Below, piece after piece: positions 24,195-35,629 of a DNA stretch of 64,000 nt. Under the pieces are notes generated by a model. That model was not told the DNA's origin and did no database searches. It saw nothing but the letters and a program-made list of their open reading frames with translations. A program made the position numbers and the translations under genes. Source of the stretch: Talpa occidentalis (taxonomy: Eukaryota > Chordata > Mammalia > Eulipotyphla > Talpidae). Position 1 is the first letter of the stretch, and the number at the start of each line of letters is the position of its first letter. The stretch spans positions 65,217,715-65,281,714 of the forward strand of contig NW_023605083.1 of the NCBI RefSeq assembly GCF_014898055.3, read 5' to 3'.

Positions 24195-24605
24195 GAGGCA
24201 AGACCTGGAAACAATCTATGTGCCATTTACTGGATAAATGGAGAAAGATATGGCATACACACATACACACACACATACACACAATGGAATATTACTCAAT
24301 CATAAAAATGAAGGACAATAAGGATGAACCTGAAGGACATTATAGTAAGGGAAATAAGTCAGAGACAGAAAGATAAATACACTATAATCTCACTTATCTG
24401 TGGAATCTAAAAAGCCAAACTCACAGAAACAGAAAATAGTCTGGTGGTTACTAGGGTCTAGGATGTGGGGAAATGAGAGTCTGTCAGTCAAAGGGCACAA
24501 ACTTCCAGTTATAAGATGGTAAATTCTGGAGATCTAAGGTTCAGCCTGGAGAATATAGTTAATACTGTATCACATACTTGAAATTTACCTAGAGGTAAGT
24601 GTTTT

Positions 24606-24649
<44 letters not shown>

Positions 24650-24800
24650 CTAGGGTGACGAATATGCTAAGCAGCTTGATTGTGATAATCATTTTACAAT
24701 GTATAGATGTATCAAATCACCATATTGTACACTTTAAGCATACCCAATTTTGTCAGTCACACAGCAATAAAGCTAGGAGAAGATAAATAAGTAAACAACA
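24195..24800 (+). mobile_element. L1MA-type LINE 3' end
   Basis: Landmarks are AATGGAATATTACTCAATCA, AAAATGAAGGACAATAAGG, GGGAAATAAGTCAGAGACAG, TGGTTACTAGGGTCTAGGA and TGTATCAAATCACCATATTG, then a short A-rich end. The order is that of an L1MA 3' ORF2/UTR. Confidence 0.9.
24608..24648. repeat. (CA)n microsatellite inside the L1
   Basis: About 20 CA units in the L1 3' UTR. Confidence 0.97.
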
Positions 24801-25113
24801 TAAAATTGAAAAGAAAACACATCTCTACTAAATGCACTGTAGCATCCCAGAAGAGAAAAGGGACATAAATAGAGGAACTGGTGCGATGTGAATACAGTCT
24901 AAAGTTCACTTAATGGGAACATACCTTTCCCATAAAATCCCCAACACAGTGCCCTGGAGCACTATAGCTTATAAAGACATCTGGGCAGGAGAAATCCCAA
25001 CTGGGGACTGTTTGTACCTAGTAGAGATGCCAGGGCCTCTTCTTGCCTTCAAAGAAGGGACTAACACCCTAATTTTATGGAAGTGTGTCAACAGCTCTCC
25101 AGGTGTGCTTTTA

Positions 25114-25375
25114 TTTTTTTTAAAGATTTTATTTATTTATTTTGGCAAAGAAGACCTGGGGTGTAGGCCAGAGTTGCAGGGAGTGAGAGGATTCACCAGG
25201 GACCACATGGGGAGCAAAGCTGGCAGATTTATGAAACACACTGCTGAGGGGAGCAGAGGGCAGAGACGGGAGAGGTCTGCCGTGCCATATGTGGGTTAGC
25301 TCTCTGGCCTGATCGAACTCAGGCCGTTGAGGCGATAGCACTGAGACTTAACCCCTAGGCCACCAGGGAGGTCCC
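25114..25375 (-). mobile_element. tRNA-type SINE, full length (copy L)
   Basis: It is the reverse complement of the SINE, ending in CCACCAGGGAGGTCCC. A perfect 13-bp target duplication aggtgtgctttta is at 25101-25113 and 25376-25388. Confidence 0.93.
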
Positions 25376-25388
25376 AGGTGTGCTTTTA

Positions 25389-27550
25389 AATAGTCCCTGA
25401 AACTTCCTGCCATGTGCTTGGGATGGAGGAGTAGGAAGGGGGCTGCCCAGGCCACAGAGACTAGGCTCTGCCTTCTCCATTTTAAATTCCAGCCTTGGAA
25501 AGCCCACCTCCTCCCCCCAGGAGTGAAGGTGACACACAGCTGCACTTGTTCTGCCAGTTTTGTTTCCGAAGGATCCAAAGGCATGTGTCTCGGGCAGGCT
25601 CTGCATCTGGCATTGCCGAAGGGCAGTTCCTTCTGCCTTAGCAGATGCCCCTGGAAGAAAAACAAGCCTTTGGAAGGGGGCTGCTGGGCACACAGGCTCC
25701 CAAGCGTCCCAGGACAGCTCTGCTCCCATCAAGCTCTCCCTTGCCTGCAATGATTAGTTCTGAGGCTTTCAGAACTGTGCCAGGATGAGCTGGGTTTTAC
25801 GCTGTAAGCAACATGAGTATTAAAGGAGCCAAGGCCTGGGGTTGCTGTGTCCCCAGGTACCAGCTCCTCAGTGTAGTTCGGGGTCATTCAGACAGAAGAT
25901 CCAGGGCATGATGAATGGACTAGATGGGGGAGAACTGATCTGAAACTCAGCCAGGCAGCTCCAGCCTGTGGTGTGACTGAGTCTGGAATGTGAAGTGAAG
26001 GGAAAGTCGGTGTTTTTAATGTGCAGGTTACCTGAGGCCTTTGCAAAGTCTATCATCCTGTGATGATTAAGTTACCGGAGTCTTTCCAGATAGCCGCTAA
26101 AATGGAATCCACGCTTATAAATGATCATTTGGATCAAGTATTTTTAGAGTATAAATTTATCATCTGGGAACTCTAGACCTTTGTGGGCCAAAGGCTAATG
26201 GACTATTTCTTTATAATTACCAGGCATGTCCGATAAAGGGAAAAGATTGATGTTGGGAGGAAGACAAGAAATCAGCTTTTGACTCTGTGGCCCCTCTCCC
26301 CATTTCAACAATATAAACCCATCAGCCTTTTCCCAAAAGCAGCAAGTAAGTTTCCATACTCCTCAGGGGCCTCCCTGAGAAACAGATAGGTTGGGGAGTG
26401 AATGAGGGAAGACAAGATCTGAGAGGAGGTCATCCAGTTCCAGGTAAATAGTAAGGGGGTGGGCTCAAGACACACCTGGCCATTGGTCACTAAACAGCAC
26501 ACATGAAATAGCCGCGGCCTCCGCAGCCTAAAAGTTTCCCAGGAGCCACAGGCCCTGGGCTGGAGTTCAAAACACCTGCACAGAGAATGAAGCAGGTGCA
26601 GCACAGAGGAGGAAAGCAGGTTCATGGGGGGCCCAAAGCCTTGGGAAGCATTTTCCCTGCAGAAGCAGAGGGTGTCATTGATTTTTCCCCCTCAACCTCT
26701 TCAACTTTTGCACACAAAGTGGGAGTGGGAGGAGGTGAATCCTTCAATCCACACTAGAGCAAATGCTAGCCATCTCATAATGCAACTGGTTTTCAACAGT
26801 CCTGGGCGTGAGATGAGCAAACAGGCACATTCCTCAAAACAGCAAGGTTAAATCCCTAGGACTTGTGCCATGAGTTCTTTTGTCAATTAACAGACACTAT
26901 AAGTAACAACTATTCTCAAGGGGTAGGGGACATATTTCCAACAAGGTTAGGGACACTTATCTGGTCCAGTTGCCCCATTTTCCAAGTGAAGAACCAAAGG
27001 TTCTGAGAAGTCAAGTGACTTGCCCCAAGATACACAGACTGGTTCAAAACAGCAGGGGCAGGCCAGGGTTCTGGGGAACACCAGAACAGCCTCCTCCCCC
27101 CACTTCGGAATTAAAACTTTGTTTCAGGGGCAAAAGACTATAGAATAATGAGAATAACATCAGTAGATGCAAAAGCCACCCACTGGTTACTAACCACATG
27201 CCAAGGGGAGACCTCTCTTTCAATGCTCAGAGGAATCCACAGCTCTTTTCACACTTTTTTTTTTGTAACCATACATCTGCAAATACAGAATCCGATAATT
27301 CTGTCTCTCCTATTTTACATTCCTCACTAAGGCAGAATCCTGCTCTGTTTTGCCCATGACTATATCCCCGGTGGGTGGCATTTATTTGCTCAAGAAACTA
27401 GATGTTCCTTTTTTCATGAAAGAAACACTTTCATGAAAAATGGGGCCCAGAAAGGCCGAGTGATTTTCCTAAGGACGCACAGCACGCATGTAACACCACT
27501 GTGAGGAGCTGTGTCACTCTGCCCCATACAACTCCCCAAACCAGAGCCCT
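25389..27550. other. Intron 1 segment just 3' of exon 1
   Basis: Ancient MIR-like pieces lie at about 26950-27055 (CATTTTCCAAGTGAAGAACC, GTGACTTGCCCCAAGATACA) and 27420-27500. The rest is single-copy-looking. Open frames on both strands at 25350-25750 overlap each other and have no recognisable family. Confidence 0.5.
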
Positions 27551-27552
27551 AC

Positions 27553-28170
27553 CTTGACCGCCTCAGCGTGGGTCACTCGGGCCAGGGATTTGTCGTTGAC
27601 ACGCAGAATCTGGTCCCCAACTCGCAGCCCTTCCTTCTCAGCCAGAGAGCCCGGCTCCACCAGCGACACATAGATCCCCACGCCATGCTCCGCGCCCCCG
27701 CGGATGCTGAAGCCCAAGCCCTCGTGGGCCTTGGCGCGCCGCAGGCTCACCAGGCGCACCTCCCCTGGCCCCGCGCCGTCGGGGCCGCCCCAAGAGGGCT
27801 GCCTGTAGGGGGTACCGGCGGGCAGGTAGAGGCCCTCGGCCGTGTATTGGTCGAAGAGCAGCTGGTCGGAGCGCGGGATGACCAGCCGCAGCATGGGCAG
27901 CAGGCGCCGCTTGACCGGGCTGTCCAGCAGGACTCGCAGAGTGCGCACCAGGTCGAAGACGTTGCGGCGCGCGTGGTACGCGTTCAGGCAGTGCGTGAAC
28001 TGCTCCCGCTCCGCCTCGCTCAGCAGCGCCGTCAGCGCCTGGTGCAGCTGGCGCACGTTGGCAGACAGCAGCCGCAGCCCCGCGCCCCCGCCGCCGCCCG
28101 CCCCGGCCGCGGAGCCCAGCGAGCCGGTGCAGGACGAGCTCACCGACAGGCCGTCCAGCTGCGCGTTCAT
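27553..28170 (-). CDS. WHRN: WHRN (whirlin) coding exon 1, residues 1-206
   Basis: This exon encodes the first 206 residues of whirlin, a PDZ scaffold of hair-cell stereocilia tips and of the photoreceptor periciliary/Usher type 2 complex. Known partners include MYO15A, usherin and ADGRV1; loss causes DFNB31 deafness and USH2D. The translation starts MNAQLDGLSV, has a Gly/Ala run at residues 21-31, a helical harmonin-homology region at about 35-115, and then PDZ1 from about 138. The PDZ carboxylate-binding loop GLGF is at 151-154, and VGDQILRVND at 184-193 is a typical PDZ segment. The exon ends at HAEAVK with AAG followed by donor GTAGGG (27552-27551), phase 0. The start is the ATG at 28170-28168, the first in-frame ATG, with G at -3. 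The frame stays open upstream for at least 113 codons without another ATG. The match to mammalian whirlin is close along its whole length. It is very GC-rich and sits in the CpG island. Confidence 0.97.
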
Positions 28171-28339
28171 CTCCCCGCCGAGGCTCGGGCGGATCGGGGG
28201 CTCGCGGAGGGGCGACAGCTGCGCTCGCTGGCCCTGGCGCGACAGCTGGATCGCGCGGGGCGCGCAGATCGTGGCCGGAGTCTGGATGGGGCGCGTGGGG
28301 GAAGGAGGAGGCGCAGCGGCTCGGGCTGGATCCCGGGAG

Positions 28340-28690
28340 GCGTGAAGACGGCGGCGGCTGGAGTCGGGGTTTGGGGGGCGCAGACACAGGGGGTAAATCC
28401 TAGGGGGGCCACGGAGACCGCTGCTGGAGTACCCAGCGCGCGAGGCTGAGGGGGTCGCGCAACTGGAGTCCGCGGGGCGCAGAGACGGCGGCTGGAGTCC
28501 AGAGGACACAGAGACGGCGGCTGGAGTCCCGGCAAGCGGGAGGCGGCGGCGGGGTCCCCGGGGACGAGGAGTTGGCGGCGGGAGCCCGGAGGTCGCGGAG
28601 ACGGCAGCCGGAGGCCGGGGGGACGCGCAGGGAGCCGCTACATTCTGGAGGGCACCGAGACGGCGAGCGACTGGAGTGGGGGGCGAGCAA
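28340..28690. repeat. GC-rich degenerate minisatellite in the presumed WHRN 5' leader
   Basis: A 21-bp block with core GACGGCGGCTGGAGTCC occurs perfectly at 28480-28500 and 28509-28529 (period 29 bp). Decayed copies sharing GGCTGGAGT or CTGGAGT occur near 28346, 28420, 28461 and 28575-28675. On the minus strand it would be transcribed as part of the leader. Confidence 0.7.
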
Positions 28691-29091
28691 AGCCGACCGC
28701 CCCGTCATACCATTCCCAGGGCTCCCCCCAACCGGGTCGCCCGTTCCTCTCGGGCTGGGGGACCCCAAAGTCATAAGTTGGGGTGAGGGTCGCTCTGGTC
28801 AGAGCCCCCCGAATCGCACCCGGTGGAGCCGCGCGGGCGTCCGCCAGGGGGTGCGGGGCATGTCCGGGGCAGCCCCGGGATGCAGCAGCCCGGGGACCCC
28901 GGCGCCCCTGCGCCACCCGGGCGCAGACGGAGCCGCGCGGCCGCAAGCCCGTACTTTGCGAACTGTTGAGCAGCCCCGGGCCGAGTCTTCCAGCGAGTTC
29001 CGACGCCTTCGCCGTCGCCAGCCCAGCCTTGGCCCCGCCCCCTCGCACCTCCCCCTCTCCCGCCCCCTCCCCCTGCGGGCTCTTCAGGAAA

Positions 29092-29128
29092 TGACGTCCC
29101 GCCTCGCGCCTGTCGGTTGCCTGGAGAC
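29092..29128. promoter_or_regulatory. CRE-like and X-box-like sites upstream of WHRN
   Basis: TGACGTCC at 29092-29099 matches a CREB/ATF core in 7 of 8 positions. GTTGCC-TGGAGAC at 29116-29128 has one perfect RFX half-site and one degenerate half. RFX factors control ciliary and hair-cell genes, so this would suit whirlin, but it is inference from motif only. Confidence 0.4.
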
Positions 29129-29170
29129 GGGGTGAAACAGTCCAGCCCGGGCAAAGAAAGGGGTGAAAGC

Positions 29171-30129
29171 GAAGGTAGGGTTAGGAGGCGCCCCGGGGTC
29201 AGGGAGAGCCCACCTGGCTTCTCTAGGGGGGTCAGGTGGTGGGTGCCTCGAAAACTGAGCGATCTTAGCAGGTGCATCAAGATCACTGTAGAGCAGTTAC
29301 CCAACTAGCTAATTCACAGTTATGGGGGACACTAGCCAACTTTTTGTCTGTGAAATACTGAACGCTTTTAAGGCTCGGTTTTCCTGCCATGAAACGTTGC
29401 CCTCCCCACTTGCACTCAGAGACATACAAGTTTAAGTGTTTATGAGGACGGTTGTTGGGCAAGTAATATATATTAGCATGTATTGCTGCTTTCAGGAGCT
29501 AATACCTTTTCAAGGTTAGGTCAAACAGACCCCTGCCTGCTCTCCAGTAGGCAGGAAAATGCACACACACCAATAAGTGCACATGGAACTGGTGGTTGAA
29601 TTGTATCAACGTCAAGGTTCTGGTCGTGATCGGGTCAACATCTGGGGAAACTGATGTTGGAATGTATGTGTATTATTCCTTACAACTGCTTGTGGGTCTT
29701 CAATTATCATATAAACGTGTGTGTGTGTGTGTGTGTGTGCAATCAACTGGGGAAAATGTGCTCAATGCTTTCCCATCCCAGGACAAAATGTTCTGGAACA
29801 TACTCCAGCCTGTGACTTGGAGTCTTTCATCTCACCCTTTACCCGCCACTTCCCCAAGTACAATCTAAATCAGTCGCTGCACTTTTGTTCAAGGGTGACT
29901 TCCAAAGGAACACAATGATAACCACAAACATACAAACATCACAAAAACAAACTTCACAAACATCCCTTCTGACCCAAAATGCCTCTCCTAAACCATTCTA
30001 CTATAAAAAGTTATCTTTTCCCTCAAAATATTCTGGAATCACCATTCCAGAATCATCTATCTGACTTCTATCTGGGGAGGGAGAAATGGGGTGTCACCAG
30101 AAGGTATAGATATATTTGATCTGGATCCA
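29171..30129. other. Intergenic, nothing recognised apart from a microsatellite
   Basis: The sequence changes from GC-rich to AT-rich at about 29.2 kb. A (GT)n tract is at 29717-29739. A stretch rich in CAAACA-type words at 29915-29965 looks like simple sequence. Confidence 0.55.
29717..29739. repeat. (GT)n microsatellite
   Basis: Eleven GT units. Confidence 0.95.
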
Positions 30130-30335
30130 GAAAGATAGAGCGTGCTTTTATTCATTTACTTATTTGGTCACTTCCTAGTCAATATTTTCTAGCACCTATT
30201 CTGTTCTGGGTCATATGCTGGGTGATGGAGACCCTGGTTCAAAACAGGAAATCTCTGACTTCAAGGAGGTGACTATTTAGCAGGGGAAAAAGTCTGTGTA
30301 AACAAAGAGTTTAAACCACCAATGTGTTTAGTGGG
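30130..30335 (-). repeat. L2 LINE fragment
   Basis: TTCATTTACTTATTTGGTCA, CTAGCACCTATTCTGTTCTG and a CTTCAAGGAGGTGACTATT block are in antisense L2 order. Confidence 0.55.
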
Positions 30336-32854
30336 GTAATGATTGAGAAAGCCTAAGTTTATGGAAGGAGAAAATGGAAAGAACTTTATCCATCAAAGAG
30401 TGACTCTCCCTAAGGAGAATGATCTTTTCTTTTTCAGATCCAGGGAACCAATACTGTTAGCTTATGCATTCCTAAAACTGAGGTTAGGAATTGAAGCTAT
30501 ATTTTCTCCCCAAATCTTCAATTTTCTTTTCATCGCTAACCTAAAAGAGACCTAGGTTAAATTAATGCCCAAAGAATGTATTTCAAAGGGTGTTTAAAAT
30601 AGCCAGTTAAGCTACTTTTGGATATCTTTCTTACAGCTCTAAGTTTAATAGTTAATAAAGTGTATCCTTCTTCCTCCTTCTTAACTGTTATCTTAACTGG
30701 AATCTTTGATGCAACTAGCTAAAGATATTTCAGGGAAAAAAATCAATCTCCTCCACCCCCAAAATATATTAATGGCATACCTCAAAATGCCATCAAGCAG
30801 GGCTTAATTATATGCAGTACAAGTTTTCTGCAAATGTATTTCATGCTTAGCTTTCACTTAGTTTGTGTTCTAATTATAATTACTGTGATTGGCTTGATAA
30901 ATGCTTCTCAGGAGCTAAGATCCTCATTCCCAACATTTTATTTTTGTGCAAAGGATGTTTGTGAAAAGGTGCTTTGCCTTGGCAGCCGAAACTACGTTGC
31001 ACGCACATCTTCGTGGAAAAAGAATCACTTTCTTCTGCAAGCATCACAGACCATCTGGGGTGCTGTGTTGTTTAATTTCATCAAGCTGATGTGGGAGAAT
31101 AGACAAGTGCAAGCTCCTGGAAAAAGAACTTGTTGGGGTTTCTTCCATCCATCTTGCATAACCAGCTCCGGATCAGTTTGCACCGTGCCCCCTTGGAGGA
31201 GAGGAAGTGTGTAACTGCTCAAACCTCCAGAATCTTATTTCATGTCTGAAGATGTGTTTGTCATTCAGAAATAAGCTCTTGGAAACCCAAGATGCCTGAG
31301 CTCCCACGGGCTGCACTGCCTACAGCCTCCTAGACCTGGAAGAAAACCCTGAGAACGTGAGTAGACCTGGCTTCGGTTACACACTGCCCTCTTCAGAGGG
31401 AAAATATTATTCTCCTGTGTCTGCTGCAGGCTTGCCTTTGCTTTCCTCACTAAAGCCACTTTTCACAGTTCGTATTACTCCCCAACTCTGATGAAACCAT
31501 GCCCTTCCCCTATGGCTGTTCCTGGAGATTTGAATTCACTGGAGTAGTTGAAAGGCTGGAGGGAAGAAGGGTGAATTGTATTAACTCACATGGGTTTTCT
31601 ATCAAATTGGGCTTTTCTTCATTGTTTGTTTCAACCAAAAGGTACAAACGTATTGAGTTGCACTCTGAATATCAGGCAGAAAATCATTATTCAGCCTCAC
31701 ATCTTCCCTTCAAGAGTTGGGTGGTCTACCACAAATGGTTCCCTGTCATCTTTAAAACGGGGTTCTAAGTCTTTCCTATCTCCCCAGAGGGTGGCTGCAA
31801 ATACCATGTTCTGCATGGTAAGTGAAAGCATGCTGTAACTCATAGAGCACCATAAAGTTGTTATTTTTTCTCCTCTTTTTTAGGGCAATCTTAAAAAGCC
31901 TTCTACTATCTCATAGTCATTTGGAGTTTCTCTTAGAAAGCAATAGAGATTAATTTAAATGGAGATGCCTTTTCCATGGGACATATAAAAATATGTTTAT
32001 TTAGTTTATTTAGCTCATATTTATTCAGTGTCAGATACTGTTTCAAACACTTAGATACTAAATTCTCCCAATGACTCTGTAAAGAGAGATACCACCACCA
32101 TCTCTATCACCGCCATCACCATCATCCTGGGAAAGCAGAGAGGAAACTGAGATGCAGGGACATAACTATTCCCCCAGGGTACAGAAGTAATTCATGAAAG
32201 ATTTGGGATTTGAACCCAGGAGCCTGGCTCCAGAGTTCTTACTCAACCACAGTGATGAACAGTCTCCTCCATGTTTGATTCAAAGATGCTAAAAGTTCCC
32301 AGGTGGGAATGAAATGAAGGCCACATTTTCTCTAGAGTTGTATTGGGAATGTCAGAAGTTAAAAAAAAAACAAGCAATATACTACTGATTGCTGGCTGGT
32401 AAGCTGGCATTTTGTGATGGGGAGAATGAGCAGGGTTTGGATAAAGAAGATGTTATCAAGAGAGATGGCGATGGAAAGGCTTGGGCAACCCAGGGACTCA
32501 GCCTGGATATTCTTAGCTACCAGGTTGTCGTGGGGAATCTTTCTCAGCTCTGGGATCCCTAGAGAAAGGAGGTTAGCAACCAGGATTGTCACTTCTGCTC
32601 CAGGACCACAGCCTGTCTCTTTCCTGTATTGTCAGTGGGAACAGTATCAGCAGAGAAAATGGAAGTGCTCATTGTATAACTAATAGATAATGCAGACACT
32701 ATTGATGGAAATGCAGGGAGCTAGAGAGATAAGAAAAAGAGAAACACAAAAACGTTAGGGAAAGAGAGAGATACACATCTTTGTTCTGCTGGAGTCTACT
32801 CTTCAAAGAATCTAGGTCATGGTCATTGAGAATCAGGTGATGTTTGTGCTGGAA
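30336..32854. other. Intergenic, mostly unassigned
   Basis: A MIR-like piece is near 31340-31450. An old MIR/L2-class piece with a (CAC)/(CAT) triplet-rich section lies at about 32040-32265. The 126-codon open frame at 30834-31214 (+) starts with a hydrophobic stretch but matches nothing I know and lacks any supporting context. Confidence 0.45.
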
Positions 32855-33060
32855 GGGCATTGGAATATAAAGTTGGTCTCCAAGTTCAAATCCCATCTCT
32901 GGTACAGGCTGCCCATGTGACCTTGGGCAAGTCAGGGAGAACTTCTTTGCCTGGGTGCCCTTTCTTATAAAATGGGGGCAATGGCATTGTCATCAGTGTA
33001 ACTATGAATGTTGATTGTGTTCATGCATGCAAAGAGCTTATCACCCTCCTGGTATATGTC
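32855..33060 (+). repeat. MIR SINE
   Basis: CAAATCCCATCTCTGGTACA, TGTGACCTTGGGCAAGTCAG, CTTATAAAATGGGGGCAATG and a GCAAAGAGCTTATCACC tail are in MIR order. Confidence 0.85.
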
Positions 33061-34234
33061 ATGGCTCCCACAATGCTTGTTCTTACCACATGGGACCCCT
33101 CAAGAATAGAGCCATAACTCCTCTAGCTCTCTGTGCCAATACTCAGGGTAAGCACATAGTAGGCACTCAGTTTATTTGTTAAACAAATCCTTAGCTCCCT
33201 CTCCTATCCTTGTGTGACAGATAGGACAATTTAGGGCCAGAGGAGGTGGCTGTGTTGCCCATAGTCCCTACCAGAAGCCAGTGGTACCTGTCCCAGGCTC
33301 TCTCATTAATAACTAAAAGAAAACTTTAGTGAAGGCTTACAGAGGGCTAGGCACTTTGAAGCCATCCTTGCTTTTAATCTTTGCAACAGTGCTATGAAAC
33401 AATTATGACCCCAATTTATAGATGGGGAAACTGAGTGTCAGGACTATGAGGTGGTTTTCCCAAAGCTGCTTCTATTTACCACCCACCTGTTAATCTACTT
33501 CACAGTTGCATTGTACCTGTATTAAGACAGGTAGGACAGATGCTGACTTCTCTCACACATCTTTGGGGAAATAACAAACTATAATAATTTCATTAATAAA
33601 ATTGCAGGGACCCCTTTTGTGAGCTGTAAAGAGGCAGAACAGTGGAAGTGACCTTATCCAGCATGCTGTGTTGTAATCTGATCACTCCGAAGTCTGGAAC
33701 ACCTTCTTTAATTGGGGCCTTATATGTTGATTACAGTGGGACACACATACCATGCATCAGCTTGGTTCCAATTAGAGAAGTAAAAATATCCTAAAAAATA
33801 TCCTCAATATGCACCCACCACACAGTTAACTGGGACATCCATTCATGCATTTGCACCACGCGTGGGTTAGTTCATCATTCAAACTTCGCTTAGCTTCTCC
33901 TTGTTCTGCCAGGCAGTGGTGTAGGGATTCAGTAGCAACCAGACCAGCCAGGTTCTTGCCTTCCTTGAGCTGATGCTCCCAAGCTGCTGTGCTGCGTGTA
34001 TCAAACACTCGTGGGTGGCTGGACAGAAGCATCATGAGCTCGGAAGTGAGGATCCTAGATAGACCTCCCTTCTGGCTTTCCCTTCTTTGAACCCTGACCC
34101 CCACCCCTGCTAGTATTGCAGCACAGGGATCAGTATACTACAGAGAATCTCGGTGAAATAATTCCTTCTAATGTAACCTTGCAGGTCACCTCTCTGAGCC
34201 TCAGTTTCTTCTCTTACAAAAAAAAAAAAAAAGC
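33061..34234. other. Intergenic with L2 and MIR-class traces
   Basis: An L2 tail occurs at about 33110-33185 (GCACATAGTAGGCACTCAG). A MIR-class piece occurs at about 33300-33480 (CCCAATTTATAGATGGGGAA). The rest is unassigned. Confidence 0.5.
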
Positions 34235-34244
34235 GCTATTAAAA

Positions 34245-34471
34245 GGCCTCTCTGGTGGCACAGGGGTTAAGTCTCAGCACTATGAAGCTATCTGTAACCA
34301 CTGCAGTATGAGTTTGATCCCTGGCCAAGGAGCTGACCCATATGGTGCAGCAGACCTCTCCTGTCTCACCCACTGCTCCCCTCAGCAGTGTATTTCAGTC
34401 AATCTGCCTGTTCTGTTCCCACTCTGTCTTTGGCCTATACCCCAGTTCTTGTATGCATAAATAACTAAATC

Positions 34472-34514
<43 letters not shown>
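34245..34514 (+). mobile_element. tRNA-type SINE, full length (copy C)
   Basis: The head is GGCCTCTCTGGTGGCACAGG and the tail has grown a (GA)n tract (34475-34515). The target duplication gctattaaaa is at 34235-34244 and 34515-34524, perfect over 10 bp. Confidence 0.93.
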
Positions 34515-34519
<5 letters not shown>

Positions 34520-35104
34520 ATTAAAAAGGGCTATAAAACAGAAGTAGTTGGAAGACTAATGGCATGGAAAGCACATCCACCAGGGCAGCTCAGGGTTGCC
34601 ATGAAAATTGCTTTGATAAAATATCTCTTTAGCTTTGCTTGTCTGTATAGATCCTGCAAGACATTTTTTTCTTAATAGTGAGGTGCCTGAATTTCTATCT
34701 AATTGCCTCATTTCCTCATTCCTCCTCAAGATAGCTTTTTGTTTGTTTTTACTTTTAGCTTCAGCAGATTTTGAAAATGAATGCTGCTGTCCAGACTAGA
34801 AGGTATGCAGTTGGCCAAGTACTTTCTCTCTGTGCCTCTCTGTCCTCAGTTGTACCATGAGGGGTGTGGGGCCAGAGATCTGCAGGCCTGTAATTCTAAG
34901 AAGTATGTTTGTGTGTTCTATGCAGAGGAGGCGGAAGGCAAGGAAAGATGAAAATGAGGGGGAGCCTTGAAGCGTTTCCGGGGGGTTCTGGGCAGATTTC
35001 GATTTCGAATTCTGTCCCTGGCTCCATGGCTGGCAGATGATCCTTCCTCTGACTGGTTTGAGGATCTTAATGTCTTTTTGCCTCCAGGGTTCAGATAGCA
35101 GCTA

Positions 35105-35400
35105 ATGATGTGTGATACTTGGAAGATGAGTAGGGTGGGTCACCACGTGGTCAGAGATGGGAAGGACACTTCAGGCAGAAGGAACAGCATAACCAGAGAC
35201 ATGGAGGCAGAAAAGAGTGCAGTGTGTACAGGAAACTTCCAGCAAGTTCCACAGAGTTTGGATTCAGCGAGTATGTGGCCAGAGATTGGGCTGGTGAGGA
35301 TTGGGCAGGGGTGAATCAGGAGAGACCCAGAATGCTGGGCTAGGCAATTTTGACAGTGCTCTGAAAGCCACAGAGAGCCAGCGATGTGCAGGTGCAGGCT
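35105..35400 (-). repeat. L2 LINE fragment
   Basis: GGCAGAAGGAACAGCATAAC, CAGAGACATGGAGGCAGA and AGATTGGGCTGGTGAGGAT follow the antisense L2 order. Confidence 0.5.
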
Positions 35401-35629
35401 CTGAATCTTCCTGAAGACACATCAGCACCTTCCCTAACAGATCTCAAAGATTTGTAGGAACACCTGCACTCCCTCAAGAATCCTCAGCAAGGTGGGGGGG
35501 CACTCTTTCAGCAGCATGACAGACACCAGAGTTTGCTCAAACTATATCTGAGCCTCTGAGATGTACCAAATCATAGGCTGTTTATGTTGAAGGGACTTGC
35601 AAAATCCAGGACTGCCATTTCTCACACCT

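Larger units (their letters stand above)
3564..27552 (-). other. WHRN: WHRN intron 1 (about 24.0 kb)
   Basis: The intron has GT (27552-27551) and AG (3565-3564) ends and separates two phase-0 exons that together make PDZ1. It holds at least three tRNA-type SINE insertions, three solo LTRs of one family, several L1/L2/MIR remnants and many microsatellites. I found no additional exon in it. The alternative internal promoters known for other whirlin isoforms lie further 3' in the gene and are not expected here. Confidence 0.9.
27553..29170. promoter_or_regulatory. WHRN: CpG island covering WHRN exon 1, 5' leader and core promoter
   Basis: CpG density rises sharply at the exon 1 donor and stays high to about 29.15 kb, where AT-rich intergenic sequence starts. 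GC-box-type motifs (CCCCGCCCC and CCCGCCCC) lie at about 29030-29085, with a run of short C-rich elements beside them. No TATA box is seen, which fits a dispersed CpG-island promoter. The transcription start cannot be fixed from sequence; the GC boxes suggest it is between about 28.6 and 29.05 kb, giving a leader of several hundred nucleotides. Confidence 0.8.

Noticed and set aside
27511..28449. A 312-codon open frame on the plus strand opposite WHRN exon 1
   Set aside because: It is the antisense shadow of a GC-rich coding exon. The minus-strand frame gives clear whirlin, while the plus-strand product is Arg/Ala/Gln-rich with no family.
28167..29304. Several 120-190-codon frames on both strands in the CpG island
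   Set aside because: Stop codons are rare in GC-rich DNA; the predicted products are Pro/Arg/Gly-rich, overlap one another, and none resembles a known protein.
30834..31214. A 126-codon plus-strand frame with a hydrophobic start
   Set aside because: It lies in AT-rich intergenic sequence with no homology that I recognise and no promoter or splice context; chance is the simpler explanation.
34245..34514. A tRNA gene from the A-box/B-box-like SINE head
   Set aside because: The tRNA-like part is followed by the SINE body and tail and flanked by a target duplication; it does not fold as an intact tRNA by eye.
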